From: DAOUJH01 sp965116555
Lineage (GTDB): Bacteria > Chloroflexota > Dehalococcoidia > Lucifugimonadales > QGNO01
DNA: 64,000 bases
NCBI GenBank assembly: GCA_965116555.1
Contig: OZ220698.1
Location: forward strand, 186,001-250,000
Direction of reading: 5' to 3'
Position 1 is the stretch's first letter, and every line of letters begins with the position of its first letter. Below the pieces are notes generated by a model. It had not been told where the DNA came from and did not search any database. It saw nothing but the letters and a program-made list of their open reading frames with translations. Below are positions 24,837 through 32,738 of this stretch, piece after piece. The position numbers and the translations under genes were made by a program.

Positions 24837-25408
24837 GTCTTGAAGAAGACTACGCTCAGGGTGACGCCGATTATTATTGCTCCCATTCCCAGCCCGTAGC
24901 TGACGAACTGGATCAGGCCGGGTATTATTCCTCCCAGGCCGAGCGCGCTACCTACCACCACCAGGAATATGGGCAAGGTGCAGCTGAGAGAGGCCAAACC
25001 GTAGCCAATGCCGAACAGGTAGAATCCCTTGACGCCCTTGATTGTCCTTGGCCCTTGGAACCGGCTGGCCGCTATGATGCTGAGATGCTTTCTGCTGATG
25101 AGAAGGAATAGCCCAAGAAGGACCAGAATGATCCCTACTCCCAGGCCCCAGTAGGGGAAGAACTCTATTATGAACCTTCCGCCCGCCGAAATGATCAGCC
25201 CCACGCTGCCAAACAGCGTGACGAACCCCAGCGTAGCCACCAGGCCCATGGCCGTTCCGTAAGTGGAACGGGCCAGCACACTCTTTGATTCATCTCCAAG
25301 GCCAAGGTGGTACGCAATGTAAGCCGGAAGCATGGCGAATCCGCAGGGGTTGATGGTGGCCACCATTCCGGCTGAGAAGGCGTAGAATATGGGCAGATTA
25401 TCGAACAT
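24704..25408 (-). CDS. ccdA: Cytochrome c biogenesis protein CcdA-like thiol electron carrier
   Basis: 234 residues with about six membrane spans. TINPCGFAMLPAYIAYHLG (about residues 18-36) and LASLSCTLPIFLVV (about 135-148) carry the two Cys that pass electrons from cytoplasmic thioredoxin across the membrane in the DsbD/CcdA family. The N-terminus is preceded by GGAGGAG. No TlpA-like or cytochrome c maturation gene is next to it here, so the outside partner is unknown. A broken copy of its 3' end lies at 21161-21292. Confidence 0.88.
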   Translation of the reverse strand: MFDNLPIFYAFSAGMVATINPCGFAMLPAYIAYHLGLGDESKSVLARSTYGTAMGLVATLGFVTLFGSVGLIISAGGRFIIEFFPYWGLGVGIILVLLGLFLLISRKHLSIIAASRFQGPRTIKGVKGFYLFGIGYGLASLSCTLPIFLVVVGSALGLGGIIPGLIQFVSYGLGMGAIIIGVTLSVVFFKTAVANGLRVIMPHVETIGAAALVLTGGYLVYYWTLGSGKELLFT

Positions 25409-25433
25409 TGGCTATTCAACTCCTCCTAAGTAC

Positions 25434-25439
25434 ATTATA
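25434..25439 (-). promoter_or_regulatory. -10 element of the ccdA promoter
   Basis: A perfect TATAAT on the minus strand, 25 bases before the ATG of ccdA, with AGGAGGAG between. The -35 region is weak. Confidence 0.45.
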
Positions 25440-25480
25440 ACCCGCATTTGGCCTCTAGGTTAGCCTTGAATTGAATTTCT

Positions 25481-25489
25481 TGATATAAT
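25481..25489 (+). promoter_or_regulatory. Extended -10 promoter of the small membrane protein gene
   Basis: TGATATAAT fits the TGnTATAAT extended -10 consensus. It lies about 100 bases before the ATG at 25589, giving a leader of roughly 90 bases in which I see no strong structure. Confidence 0.4.
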
Positions 25490-25588
25490 TGGGAACCCTG
25501 GAAAATGCCGGGCCACGTGTCTATTCAAAGGAAAGTTCTTCTCGATGAGACGTTGAAAAGCTCGTTCCACTAGTTGGGAGGAGGGGGT

Positions 25589-25984
25589 ATGTCGGAGAAG
25601 TATCGACGCGAGATCGAGGACTTACTGAGTCAAATAGAGGGGCAATACCAAACGGTTGAGCCCAAGAAGCCAAGGGCCAGTCGTGGGCTGTTCAAGGCAG
25701 TATTCCGCTTCTTTGCCGGCAAGGGCTGGAGTATCACCCCGGGAAGAATAATGTTCGCCAGCGTGGCCTTGCTTCTCACTGCGTTGCTGTTCAGTTCCAG
25801 CATGCCGGGCATCCTGGCGCCTCTCATCGGCTGGGGAGCCGTGGTTATCTTCATACTGGGCTATGCCCTGTTCTTCATTAATCCCAGCGGCTCCTTTGAG
25901 AAGAGGTGGCGAGGTCAGCCTATTGACGAGCCGCCTCCCGCTAATCTGTGGGAAAAGCTGCGCAGAAAGCTCCAGCGCCGTTAG
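25589..25984 (+). CDS. Small two-span membrane protein, unknown function
   Basis: 131 residues from MSEKYRREIEDLLSQ, preceded by GGGAGGAGGGGG. A charged N-terminal helix, possibly amphipathic (about residues 1-20), a basic stretch and two hydrophobic spans (about 55-75 and 80-100) precede a basic C-terminal tail ending KLRRKLQRR. This layout is seen in many small Chloroflexota membrane proteins. I do not recognise a named family. It is convergent with sat and overlaps its stop by four bases. Confidence 0.7.
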   Translation: MSEKYRREIEDLLSQIEGQYQTVEPKKPRASRGLFKAVFRFFAGKGWSITPGRIMFASVALLLTALLFSSSMPGILAPLIGWGAVVIFILGYALFFINPSGSFEKRWRGQPIDEPPPANLWEKLRRKLQRR

Positions 25985-27165
25985 CTATCCCGGTACGCCT
26001 CTGCCAGTATCGACGCCACTTCCGGCCGGGTGAACTCTTCGGGCGGAAGCTCCCCGCGACTCAGTGCAGCTCTGACCTGCGTCCCGCTTAAGAAGATGTG
26101 TGGTTCGTCGCCGTGCGGACAGGTCTTGGACGTACACATCCCTCTGCACTCTGTACAGTAGAAGGAGTTCTCAAAGAAGAAAGGCTGTATGCCCAGCTCG
26201 CCGGGTTTGAACTCGCTGAATATGTGCTGGGCGTCGTAGGTTCCGTAGTAGCTGCCAACGCCGGCGTGGTCTCTGCCCACTATGAAGTGAGAGCAACCGT
26301 AGTTTTTCCTCACCAGCGCGTGGAATATGGCTTCTCTTGGCCCTGCATAGCGCATGAAGGCGGGATTGACGGAAAGGAGCACGCGGTCCTTGGGATAGTA
26401 ATTCTCCAGGATGGCCACGTAGCACCGCATACGCACCTCTGCCGGAATGTCGTCGTCCTTGGTGGCGCCCACCAGGGGGTGAAGCAGAAGCCCATCCACT
26501 ATTTCCATAGCGCACTTCTGCAGGTACTCGTGGGCTCTGTGCACGGGATTCCTCGTCTGAAAGCCCACCACTGTCTTCCACCCTAGCTCGATGAACCTCT
26601 GACGTGTTTCCTCCGGCTCAAACCTGTATTCGTGAAACGGCGCTAGATTGCGTGGCTGCTCCAGGTATCGCACTGGACCTCCCAGGAGAACAGGGCCTTG
26701 AGCGTACAGGTTCGCCACGCCGGGGTGGGCCTCGTCCGTTGTGCGGTACACCAAACGGGCCTCTTTCTCTTTGTCGTAGGTATACTTCTCCTCGACTATC
26801 ATTGAGCCTATGAGCTTGCCGTCCTCATTCCTCAACGCGACCTCGGCGCCGTCCTGAATACCCCTTGCCGTTTCGCTGTCCACGGACAGGGTGATTGGCA
26901 TAGACCAGGCTTCTCCTGAGACCAGGTGCATGGAAGAGACCACTTCTTCATAGTCCGCGCGAGACATGAAGCCCTGAAGCGGGCTGAACGCTCCTATGGC
27001 AATCATCTCCAGGTCGGAGGCCTGGCGCGGATCGAGCCTAACGGAAGTCAGACTTTCCGCCCGTTCCGAAAAGCCCGCTTCTTCACCGGGAGCTACTTTA
27101 CGATTGATTAACGTCCCGCCATGGGGTGAGACGATTGATGGCGCTGCTACCGTAGTCGAAGTCAA
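25981..27165 (-). CDS. sat: Sulfate adenylyltransferase (ATP sulfurylase)
   Basis: 394 residues, the single-chain dissimilatory/assimilatory type. It makes APS from sulfate and ATP. QTRNPVHRAHEYLQK (about residues 200-214) is the ATP-binding QxRNPxHxxH motif, and GRDHAGVGSYYG (about 294) is the second. A CTECRGMCTSKTCPHG cluster near residue 345 is the zinc-type Cys motif of some members. The start is TTG with AAGGAGAAA before it. It is last in the order sir-cysH-cysC-sat on the minus strand, with a 110-base gap after cysC. Confidence 0.95.
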   Translation of the reverse strand: MTSTTVAAPSIVSPHGGTLINRKVAPGEEAGFSERAESLTSVRLDPRQASDLEMIAIGAFSPLQGFMSRADYEEVVSSMHLVSGEAWSMPITLSVDSETARGIQDGAEVALRNEDGKLIGSMIVEEKYTYDKEKEARLVYRTTDEAHPGVANLYAQGPVLLGGPVRYLEQPRNLAPFHEYRFEPEETRQRFIELGWKTVVGFQTRNPVHRAHEYLQKCAMEIVDGLLLHPLVGATKDDDIPAEVRMRCYVAILENYYPKDRVLLSVNPAFMRYAGPREAIFHALVRKNYGCSHFIVGRDHAGVGSYYGTYDAQHIFSEFKPGELGIQPFFFENSFYCTECRGMCTSKTCPHGDEPHIFLSGTQVRAALSRGELPPEEFTRPEVASILAEAYRDS

Positions 27166-27275
27166 AGTTTCTCCTTCCTTACTTCCTGGTAATCTTTCGG
27201 CTCAAGTGAATTTACAACACAGGCCTAGCCTGTTCAGGAGTTCCATCCTTCTGCATTAGTACAGAAACAGTGTGG

Positions 27276-27872
27276 CTAGTTGTCCGTGGGCAATGCTGCC
27301 AGATGAAACGAGACCTCTTCCACGGGAAGGTATCCCAGTTCCCGGAGCTTGTTCAGGACTTTGCTGCTGCTCTCCTCCACCGACTCGTTCTCTGTGTTGA
27401 GGGAGACCTCCGGGTCCAAAGGTTCCTCGTATGGATCGGAGACGCCTGTGAAATTTGGAATTTCTCCGGCAATCGCCTTTGCGTAAAGCCCCTTCACGTC
27501 TCGCTTGACCAGCTCATCCAGGGGGCAGCCAACGAACACCTCTATGAAGTCTCCTATCTCGCTGCGGACCTCATCGCGGACCTCGCGGTAGGGAGAGATG
27601 GCCGCCACTATCACCGTCACCCCGTTTCTGGTCAGGAGCTTGCTGACGAAGCCTATTCTCCTGATATTGGTGTCACGGTCTTCCTTGCTGAAGCCCAACC
27701 CCTTGCTGAGGTTGGTACGTATCACGTCGCCGTCCAGGATCTCTACCCGTTTGCCCAGCCCCTTCAGGTGACCGTATAGCTCTTGGGCTATGGTGCTCTT
27801 GCCCGCGCCGGAGAGGCCGGTAAGCCAGATGGTTGCGCCGCGGTTCAAATATGCTGATTCTGCGTAGTTCAT
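27276..27872 (-). CDS. cysC: Adenylylsulfate kinase
   Basis: About 198 residues from MNYAESAYLNRG, whose ATG overlaps the stop of cysH by four bases. WLTGLSGAGKSTIAQELY (about residues 17-34) is the P-loop, LDGDVIRTNLSKGLGFSKEDR (as DGDVIRTNLSKGLGFS, about 50) the APS-binding region and a C-terminal FTGVSDPYEEPLDPEV the lid. It phosphorylates APS to PAPS, so its presence beside an APS/PAPS reductase leaves open which sulfonucleotide is reduced. Confidence 0.95.
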   Translation of the reverse strand: MNYAESAYLNRGATIWLTGLSGAGKSTIAQELYGHLKGLGKRVEILDGDVIRTNLSKGLGFSKEDRDTNIRRIGFVSKLLTRNGVTVIVAAISPYREVRDEVRSEIGDFIEVFVGCPLDELVKRDVKGLYAKAIAGEIPNFTGVSDPYEEPLDPEVSLNTENESVEESSSKVLNKLRELGYLPVEEVSFHLAALPTDN

Positions 27873-28594
27873 GATATCTCCTGAGCGGACAGGTGGAGTC
27901 CGCATTCAATCTTGGATGAACCTGCCCACCGTCCTGCTCTTGGGTCTTCTCCCGGCTTGACCGCTCTAGTGCACTGCATGCAGCCAATGCTCAGGTATCC
28001 CTTGTCGTATAGGGGGTTGTACGGTACGTCGTTTGCAGCGATGTAATCGACTACTTGCGCTTCGGACCACGCCGCCAGCGGGTTCAGCTTGACCAGCCCG
28101 AACCTATCGTCCCATTCCACTACCCTGAGGCTCCTTCTCGTCGAAGCCTGGTCACGGCGAAGCCCGGCAATCCAGGCCTTTTTGCCATCCAGGGCGCGTA
28201 GATTGGGTTCCACCTTGCGGATCTCGCAGCACATGTCCGGGTTGTGCTTCCATAGCTCCTCGCCAAACTCGTGAGCCTGATCACGCGGTGACCACCGAGA
28301 CCTGTAAGCCACAGGCTCTATTCCGTATCGTTGTTTCGTCTGCTCCAGCAGCGAATAGGTTTCAGGAAATAGGAAGCCGGTGTCCAGGTAGAATACGTTA
28401 ACTTCAGGCTCTATCTTGACTGCCATATCCAGCAACGCCATGCCGGTGATGCCGCCAAAGCTGCATGCCAGCGTGATGTCCGGATGGTAGCGTCTGAACC
28501 CCCACTCCAGGATTTCCTGCGGGCTGGAGTGTTCCAGAGTCAATGCCTCCAGTTGAAGGTCTTCTTCAACTCCCGCTTCTGCTTGTATTACCAA
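27869..28594 (-). CDS. cysH: Phosphoadenylyl/adenylyl-sulfate reductase (4Fe-4S type)
   Basis: 241 residues. The PP-loop SFGGITGMALLDMA (about 44-57) lacks the usual SGGKDS form but fits CysH. PDMCCEIRKVEP (about 114-125) and IGCMQCTRAV (about 201-210) together give the CC...CxxC ligands of a 4Fe-4S cluster, the mark of bacterial APS reductases and some PAPS reductases. The C-terminal ECGLH holds the catalytic Cys. The start is TTG with GGAGAGGAG upstream. The product sulfite would go to Sir, encoded upstream. A leader with an attenuator-like structure precedes it. Confidence 0.93.
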   Translation of the reverse strand: MVIQAEAGVEEDLQLEALTLEHSSPQEILEWGFRRYHPDITLACSFGGITGMALLDMAVKIEPEVNVFYLDTGFLFPETYSLLEQTKQRYGIEPVAYRSRWSPRDQAHEFGEELWKHNPDMCCEIRKVEPNLRALDGKKAWIAGLRRDQASTRRSLRVVEWDDRFGLVKLNPLAAWSEAQVVDYIAANDVPYNPLYDKGYLSIGCMQCTRAVKPGEDPRAGRWAGSSKIECGLHLSAQEIS

Positions 28595-28615
28595 TTAAGT
28601 GATCTCCTCTCCTGC

Positions 28616-28745
28616 AAAATAAAAGCCCCCTTTTGGATTGTTCCGAAAGGGGGCAGACTTCGCTTGTCTTTTTGAATCAGGCGTCAGGCAAACCTTGTAC
28701 GTCCCCCTTGCGGGAAGCAACAGGAGCACATACAGGAACATGTGC
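28616..28745 (-). promoter_or_regulatory. Attenuator-like leader of cysH
   Basis: Read on the minus strand, this intergenic stretch begins with the 17-nt box at 28729-28745 (identical to one upstream of sir), here closed into a GCACAT/ATGTGC hairpin with an 8-nt loop. An AAGGGGG at 28703-28709 can pair with CCCCCTT at 28647-28653. That pairing would exclude the terminator hairpin 28625-28633/28646-28654 (nine pairs) followed by TTTTATTTT. The terminator ends about 20 bases before the TTG start of cysH. I see no promoter of its own, so it may regulate read-through from sir. Confidence 0.6.
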
Positions 28746-28796
28746 GAACATCAGCGGAACTGAGGAACGATTCATCCAAACCTGCGTAACCCGTGA

Positions 28797-30566
28797 TCAG
28801 ACGGCGCATTCGCCCTCTCCACGCTCTACTTTGTACAGGGTAGTGCGTTCCCAGTCCATGTACAGGTCTATGGTATCTCTGTTGAGCTCGACCAGCTGCG
28901 AATGTTTGGCCGTTATCTCTTGGAAGGCCTCCACGCCTACGCGATCCACAAAGGTGTTGAACGCTTCATTCTCCACGCGAGTATCCTTGTAGAACTGGAT
29001 GACCTCTTTCAGCATGGCCGGCGCGCGTTTGGCCGGGACTTTCCCTTTCAGTCTTTGTCCAATGCGGGAGTCGCCGTTTTCGTAGCCGCCGCCAATGAAC
29101 ATCTCATAGGATGGCACCTGCTGGCCGCCCGGCCCCTTCATCGAGCCGCCGTGGAAGCCTATGTTGGCTATGTGATGCTGGCCGCAGGAGTTGGGGCAGC
29201 CGCTCATCTTGATGTGCATGCCGCGGACCAGAGGGTCGGTGATGTCGACCTCTTCCAGGAGTGTCCGGCGGAGCTCCCAGCCCAGCCCCATTGAGGAGGT
29301 GATGCCCAGCTTGCAGCTGTCGGTGCCGGGGCAGGACGTTACGTCCGAGATTTCATCGACCCCGGACTCGCCGAAGCCCACGTCTTTCAGGTCCTCCCAG
29401 ACCCTGCGCAGAGCCGAATCGGGCACCCAGCGCAGCATCAGGTTCTGACTCTGGGTAACACGCGCCCTGCTGCCAGCGTAATTCCTTGTGATGTCGGCCA
29501 GCTTGGGGAACTGGTGATGCCATACGTCGCCTATGGGGATCTTGACCAGAACGGCGTTGTATCCCGCTTGCCGTTGCCGGGTTACGCTGGTCCTGAGCCA
29601 CTCTTGATATTCCGGGTCGTTGCTGTCGTGAGGATCATCGCCATTCTTGAATATGGCGGGATTGGGCGCGTCCTGCTCTTCTTCAGGAATGCCCATCAAG
29701 GGGGTGGGATCAAAGGACTTCTGGGCCCATTCTCCTTTCATCTCTTCCTCTACCAGCTTGCGGAATTCGTCTATCCCAATGCGGTCTATGAGGAACTTGA
29801 CCCTGGCCTTCATCCGGTTCTTGCGCAGCTCCGCCGACTTATCGAAGACCCTGAGCGCCGCCTCTGAGACCTTCAGGAACTCGTCGAACGGCAGGAATTC
29901 GTAGAGGGTAGGGGCAATACGAGGCATGATGGAAAGGCCGCCGCCCATTACCATTTTCAGGCCCAATTGTCCGTTCTTCTTGGCGGGCAGGAAGCCAACG
30001 TCGTGAATGGCGGTAATGGCGCAGTCGTTTTCGCACCCGGAAAAGGCGCTCTTGATCTTTCTGGGCATCTTTTGGGTGACGGGGTGTCGCACAAAGTACC
30101 TGGCGTAGGCAGCGGCGTACGGCGTCATGTCAAACGGCTCATCCGGGCAGACCCCCGCCATGGGGCATCCCACTACATTGCGCACCGTGTTGCCGCATGC
30201 CTCACGGGTGGTTAGCCCCACCTCTGCAAGGATCCGCATCGACTCCGCGGCTCCCTCCAGGCTCATGTGGTGGAACTGCATATTTTCTCGAGTGGTGAAG
30301 TGGCCCTTCTCCAAGGGCGCGTGCTCTCTGGCGATGACTCCCAGGGCATCTATCTGGTCGGCGTTCAGGCCGCCGTAGGGGATTTTGACTCGGAACATCT
30401 GCGCATCGGGCTGGCGCTGACCGTAGACTCCTCTCAGCAGGCGCCAAGCCATGAACTGATCGGGTTCCCAGCCCCCATCGCGGAAGCGTCGGACTTCATG
30501 TTCGTATTCGTCTATCTCTTCTATTACTGGGGGGATGATAACTGTTTGTGCGGCTTGAGTTGCCAT
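28797..30566 (-). CDS. sir: Ferredoxin-type sulfite reductase (siroheme, 4Fe-4S; nitrite/sulfite reductase family)
   Basis: 589 residues in the NirA/Sir fold: two ferrodoxin-like half-domains and two siroheme/4Fe-4S domains. FTTRENMQFHHM (about 92-103) and RNVVGCPMAGVCPDEP (about 130-145) belong to the first repeat; SCPGTDSCKLGITSS (about 395-409) and MSGCPNSCGQHHIANIGFHG (as SGCPNSCGQHHIA, about 435) provide the four Cys ligands. It reduces sulfite (or nitrite) to sulfide (or ammonia) with six electrons. Its position before cysH-cysC-sat makes sulfite the likely substrate. It starts with ATG and GAGAGGTG. Confidence 0.9.
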   Translation of the reverse strand: MATQAAQTVIIPPVIEEIDEYEHEVRRFRDGGWEPDQFMAWRLLRGVYGQRQPDAQMFRVKIPYGGLNADQIDALGVIAREHAPLEKGHFTTRENMQFHHMSLEGAAESMRILAEVGLTTREACGNTVRNVVGCPMAGVCPDEPFDMTPYAAAYARYFVRHPVTQKMPRKIKSAFSGCENDCAITAIHDVGFLPAKKNGQLGLKMVMGGGLSIMPRIAPTLYEFLPFDEFLKVSEAALRVFDKSAELRKNRMKARVKFLIDRIGIDEFRKLVEEEMKGEWAQKSFDPTPLMGIPEEEQDAPNPAIFKNGDDPHDSNDPEYQEWLRTSVTRQRQAGYNAVLVKIPIGDVWHHQFPKLADITRNYAGSRARVTQSQNLMLRWVPDSALRRVWEDLKDVGFGESGVDEISDVTSCPGTDSCKLGITSSMGLGWELRRTLLEEVDITDPLVRGMHIKMSGCPNSCGQHHIANIGFHGGSMKGPGGQQVPSYEMFIGGGYENGDSRIGQRLKGKVPAKRAPAMLKEVIQFYKDTRVENEAFNTFVDRVGVEAFQEITAKHSQLVELNRDTIDLYMDWERTTLYKVERGEGECAV

Positions 30567-30602
30567 ATCACCTCTCTGTTTCCGTTCTCATAATTGCGGG
30601 GC

Positions 30603-30692
30603 AAATAAAAACCCTCCCAGCTTGGTCTATGAACTGAGAGGGGTTGAAGCGTTGCCGGAACGCTTACCCCTATTTCATACAGGAACATGTGC
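30603..30692 (-). promoter_or_regulatory. Attenuator-like leader of sir
   Basis: On the minus strand the leader starts with the 17-nt box (30676-30692), about 20 bases from the predicted transcription start. A hairpin follows: AAGCGTT/AACGCTT around a five-base loop, flanked by AGGGG pairing with CCCCT (30639-30671). A second hairpin, CCCTCTCAG/CTGGGAGGG (30612-30620 with 30634-30642), is followed by TTTTTATTT. The two share the CCCCT bases and cannot form together, the usual design of a transcriptional attenuator. The ligand or factor is not known. Confidence 0.65.
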
Positions 30693-30717
30693 AGATGATT
30701 GTAGACATATCGCGGTT

Positions 30718-30745
30718 AGTGTACCACCAAGGCTGGCCTTGTCAA
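30718..30745 (-). promoter_or_regulatory. Promoter of sir
   Basis: Minus-strand TTGACA (30740-30745), 16-base spacer, TACACT (30718-30723). It lies directly after the stop of the Lrp/AsnC gene, so sir and the following genes have their own promoter. Confidence 0.65.
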
Positions 30746-30748
30746 CCT

Positions 30749-31189
30749 TTAGACCACTATCCCGTAACCCTTCTTTATTATGACCAGATTGACGAATGTC
30801 TCGGTGCGGCGGATTCCCGGCGTGACCCCAACCTTGCCGCGCAGGAAGTTGCCCAGTTCTTCTGAGCTTGGCAATGCCGCCCAGACAAAGATGTCAAATG
30901 AGCCGGTTGTCAGGGAGACGTATTGAGTCTCCGGCAGCTTTGCCAGGTTGCTGGCCACTTCATCCACCTTGTCCGGGTCGGTTTGTATTCCGACGAGGGC
31001 CACGGTGTTGTACCCTATTTTCTCGGGGTCTGGGATGGCGGCGACGCGGATGATTTCGCTCTCAATCAAGTGACGCAGGCGTCTCCGTACCGTTCCCTCG
31101 CTAACCCCCACCTCGCGTGCGATCTGTGCATTGGAGGCCCTGCCGTTTGTTTGCAGCAGCTCGATGATCTTGCGGTCTAGTTCGTCCAT
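30749..31189 (-). CDS. Lrp/AsnC family transcriptional regulator
   Basis: 146 residues. The N-terminal winged helix is DELDRKIIELLQTNGRAS (about 2-19) and IAREVGVSEGTVRRRLRHL (about 24-42); the RAM ligand-binding domain follows, with KVDEVASNLAKLPETQYV. Members sense amino acids. Its position on the same strand before sir, with a separate promoter between them, hints at control of sulfur assimilation, perhaps sensing cysteine or methionine, but this is only inference. A TATAAA at about 31208-31213 on the minus strand may be its own -10. Confidence 0.9.
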   Translation of the reverse strand: MDELDRKIIELLQTNGRASNAQIAREVGVSEGTVRRRLRHLIESEIIRVAAIPDPEKIGYNTVALVGIQTDPDKVDEVASNLAKLPETQYVSLTTGSFDIFVWAALPSSEELGNFLRGKVGVTPGIRRTETFVNLVIIKKGYGIVV

Positions 31190-31371
31190 TTTTCCATCTT
31201 TCGTCTAGTTTATAGCATGGGGCCATAGAATATTAGCCGTTTAGCATCAGATATCGTAATTACTCCTACCTATTCTGTCAATAATCGTAGGAAATCGCCT
31301 TTAAGGGGGACGCCTCACCTGGGAGCGTCGCTCATGGTCATTACACAAGCGGTGTGAGGGGCCATTTTGCC

Positions 31372-31399
31372 TTGACACTATATTCACCGCTATCATACT
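31372..31399 (+). promoter_or_regulatory. Promoter of the tRNA-Phe/tRNA-Gly transcript
   Basis: TTGACA (31372-31377), 16-base spacer, CATACT (31394-31399), ten bases before the first tRNA. The rest of the 220-base gap from 31190 shows nothing else convincing. Confidence 0.6.
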
Positions 31400-31409
31400 A
31401 TGAACCTGC

Positions 31410-31481
31410 GCCGAGGTAGCTCAGTGGTAGAGCAGTGGACTGAAAATCCACGTGTCGGCAGTTCGACTCTGCCCCTCGGCA
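31410..31481 (+). tRNA. tRNA-Phe (anticodon GAA)
   Basis: GCCGAGG (31410-31416) pairs with CCTCGGC (31474-31480), discriminator A. D-loop AGCTCAGTGGTAGAGC, anticodon stem GTGGA/TCCAC with loop CTGAAAA, and T-loop GTTCGACTC are all in place. CCA is not encoded. The length is 72 bases. Confidence 0.95.
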
Positions 31482-31514
31482 CTGGACACGTTGGTGCATG
31501 ACGGTCGACAGCAA

Positions 31515-31586
31515 GCGGAAGTGGCTCAGTGGTAGAGCATCTCCTTGCCAAGGAGAGGGTCGCGGGTTCGAATCCCGTCTTCCGCT
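31515..31586 (+). tRNA. tRNA-Gly (anticodon GCC)
   Basis: GCGGAAG (31515-31521) pairs with CTTCCGC (31579-31585), discriminator T, followed by an encoded CCA (31587-31589). The anticodon stem is TCTCC/GGAGA with loop TTGCCAA. It lies 33 bases after tRNA-Phe and shares its promoter and terminator. Confidence 0.96.
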
Positions 31587-31602
31587 CCAGGACAAGCAAC
31601 GT

Positions 31603-31626
31603 CGCCCCGATCAGGGGCGGCTTTTT
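31603..31626 (+). terminator. Intrinsic terminator of the tRNA pair
   Basis: CGCCCC/GGGGCG (31603-31608 with 31614-31619) with a five-base loop, followed by GCTTTTT. Confidence 0.7.
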
Positions 31627-31664
31627 CTGTAGGGCTGTGGACTCGTAAGGCTCTGGAGGGGCAA

Positions 31665-32696
31665 ATGGCAGTGCTATGCGTTACTTCACTAACACAGGGT
31701 GAGGGCAAGACCGCCCTCTCCTCCGGACTGGCCCGCCTTCTCATGGGACAGGGCCGCGCCGTCCACGCCTTCAATCCGCTCCGCGTCACAGATGACGCCG
31801 GCCGGGACTCCGCTTTCCTCGCCTCCCTTACCGGGTCCACGTCGCCTGCTGGCTGGCCGCTGACTGTGTCGGACGGCAGCCTGGCCAAAGATACCGCCCA
31901 AGCAATCTCCGGCGCTTCTTCCTCGGACCATGACACGATAATCGAAGCTCCCGCTCTGCTTGATGAGGGGACGGACGCTGCTCATCTGGTGCAGAGCCTG
32001 GCCGATGCCCTGGACGCCAGGGTACTCCTGGTGGCGCGCTACTCTCCCGACCTTACCTCGGAGCAGATAGTGGAAGCCGCCAGCGGTTTCGGTGACAGAC
32101 TGGCAGGCGTGGTCCTCAACCGTGTCTTCAAGTACCGCGCCCAGGACGCCCAGGCCCTGGCTGAAGGTCTTCAGTCCCAGGACATACCCGTCCTGGCCCT
32201 CCTTCCCGAGGAACGGCGGCTCCAAGCCGTTACCGTAGACCGCATGGCTGAGCACCTCAACGGCGAGTACTTCCTGGGACAGGACAAGAAAGACCAGCTG
32301 TTTGACAACGTCCTCATTGGAGGAATCGTCCTTGATAACGGGGTGGAATACTTTGATATCAACCACACCAAGGCGGTTCTGGTGCGCGCTGACCGACCGG
32401 ATATACAGATGGCCGCTCTGCAAACCCCCACGCGCTGTCTCGTCCTCACCGGCGGACACCGGCCCATCCAGTATATTGAGCACGAAGCCAGGGAGGAGGA
32501 GGTGCCGGTGATACTGGTGCAGCAGGGGACGTTGGAAGCCTCCAGGCAGCTGGATACCCTGTTCGACGGGGCCACGATACACCACTCTGACAAAGCAGAT
32601 GCATTTGCGGACCTGCTTCAGCGCCACACCGATCCAGAGGCTCTGGGACAGGCAATTGGCGTTCAACAAAAGGTCAAGGGTTGCGCGCCCAACTGA
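31665..32696 (+). CDS. P-loop and DRTGG domain protein (phosphotransacetylase N-terminal-like)
   Basis: 343 residues from ATG with GGAGGGG upstream; earlier in-frame starts lie within the tRNA-Gly gene. The N-terminal AAA_26/BioD-like domain opens with CVTSLTQGEGKTALSS (about residues 5-20), and the central DRTGG domain spans about 210-320 (VLIGGIVLDNGVEYF, LVLTGGHRPIQYIEHEA). These two domains form the regulatory N-terminal part of long phosphate acetyltransferases; the acetyltransferase part is absent here. Stand-alone versions are frequent in Chloroflexota and cyanobacteria and have no settled function. Confidence 0.78.
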   Translation: MAVLCVTSLTQGEGKTALSSGLARLLMGQGRAVHAFNPLRVTDDAGRDSAFLASLTGSTSPAGWPLTVSDGSLAKDTAQAISGASSSDHDTIIEAPALLDEGTDAAHLVQSLADALDARVLLVARYSPDLTSEQIVEAASGFGDRLAGVVLNRVFKYRAQDAQALAEGLQSQDIPVLALLPEERRLQAVTVDRMAEHLNGEYFLGQDKKDQLFDNVLIGGIVLDNGVEYFDINHTKAVLVRADRPDIQMAALQTPTRCLVLTGGHRPIQYIEHEAREEEVPVILVQQGTLEASRQLDTLFDGATIHHSDKADAFADLLQRHTDPEALGQAIGVQQKVKGCAPN

Positions 32697-32738
32697 CCAA
32701 GGTATAATTATCGATTGTGATTTCAAATCGGAGGGCGG

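Noticed and set aside
30603..30692. Cysteine-codon leader peptide attenuator
   Set aside because: The frame from ATGTTCCTGTAT in the leader has no run of Cys codons and no ribosome site in front of it.
30603..30720. SAM-I riboswitch or T-box before sir
   Set aside because: A CCGGCAAC string recalls SAM-I, but the rest of the core (AGAGA-GGTGGAGGGA and the pseudoknot partner) is absent. The T-box AGGGTGGnACCGCG is absent too.
31545..31664. N-terminal extension of the DRTGG protein into tRNA-Gly
   Set aside because: The extension overlaps the tRNA 3' half and a terminator. The ATG at 31665 has a good ribosome site and begins the conserved domain.
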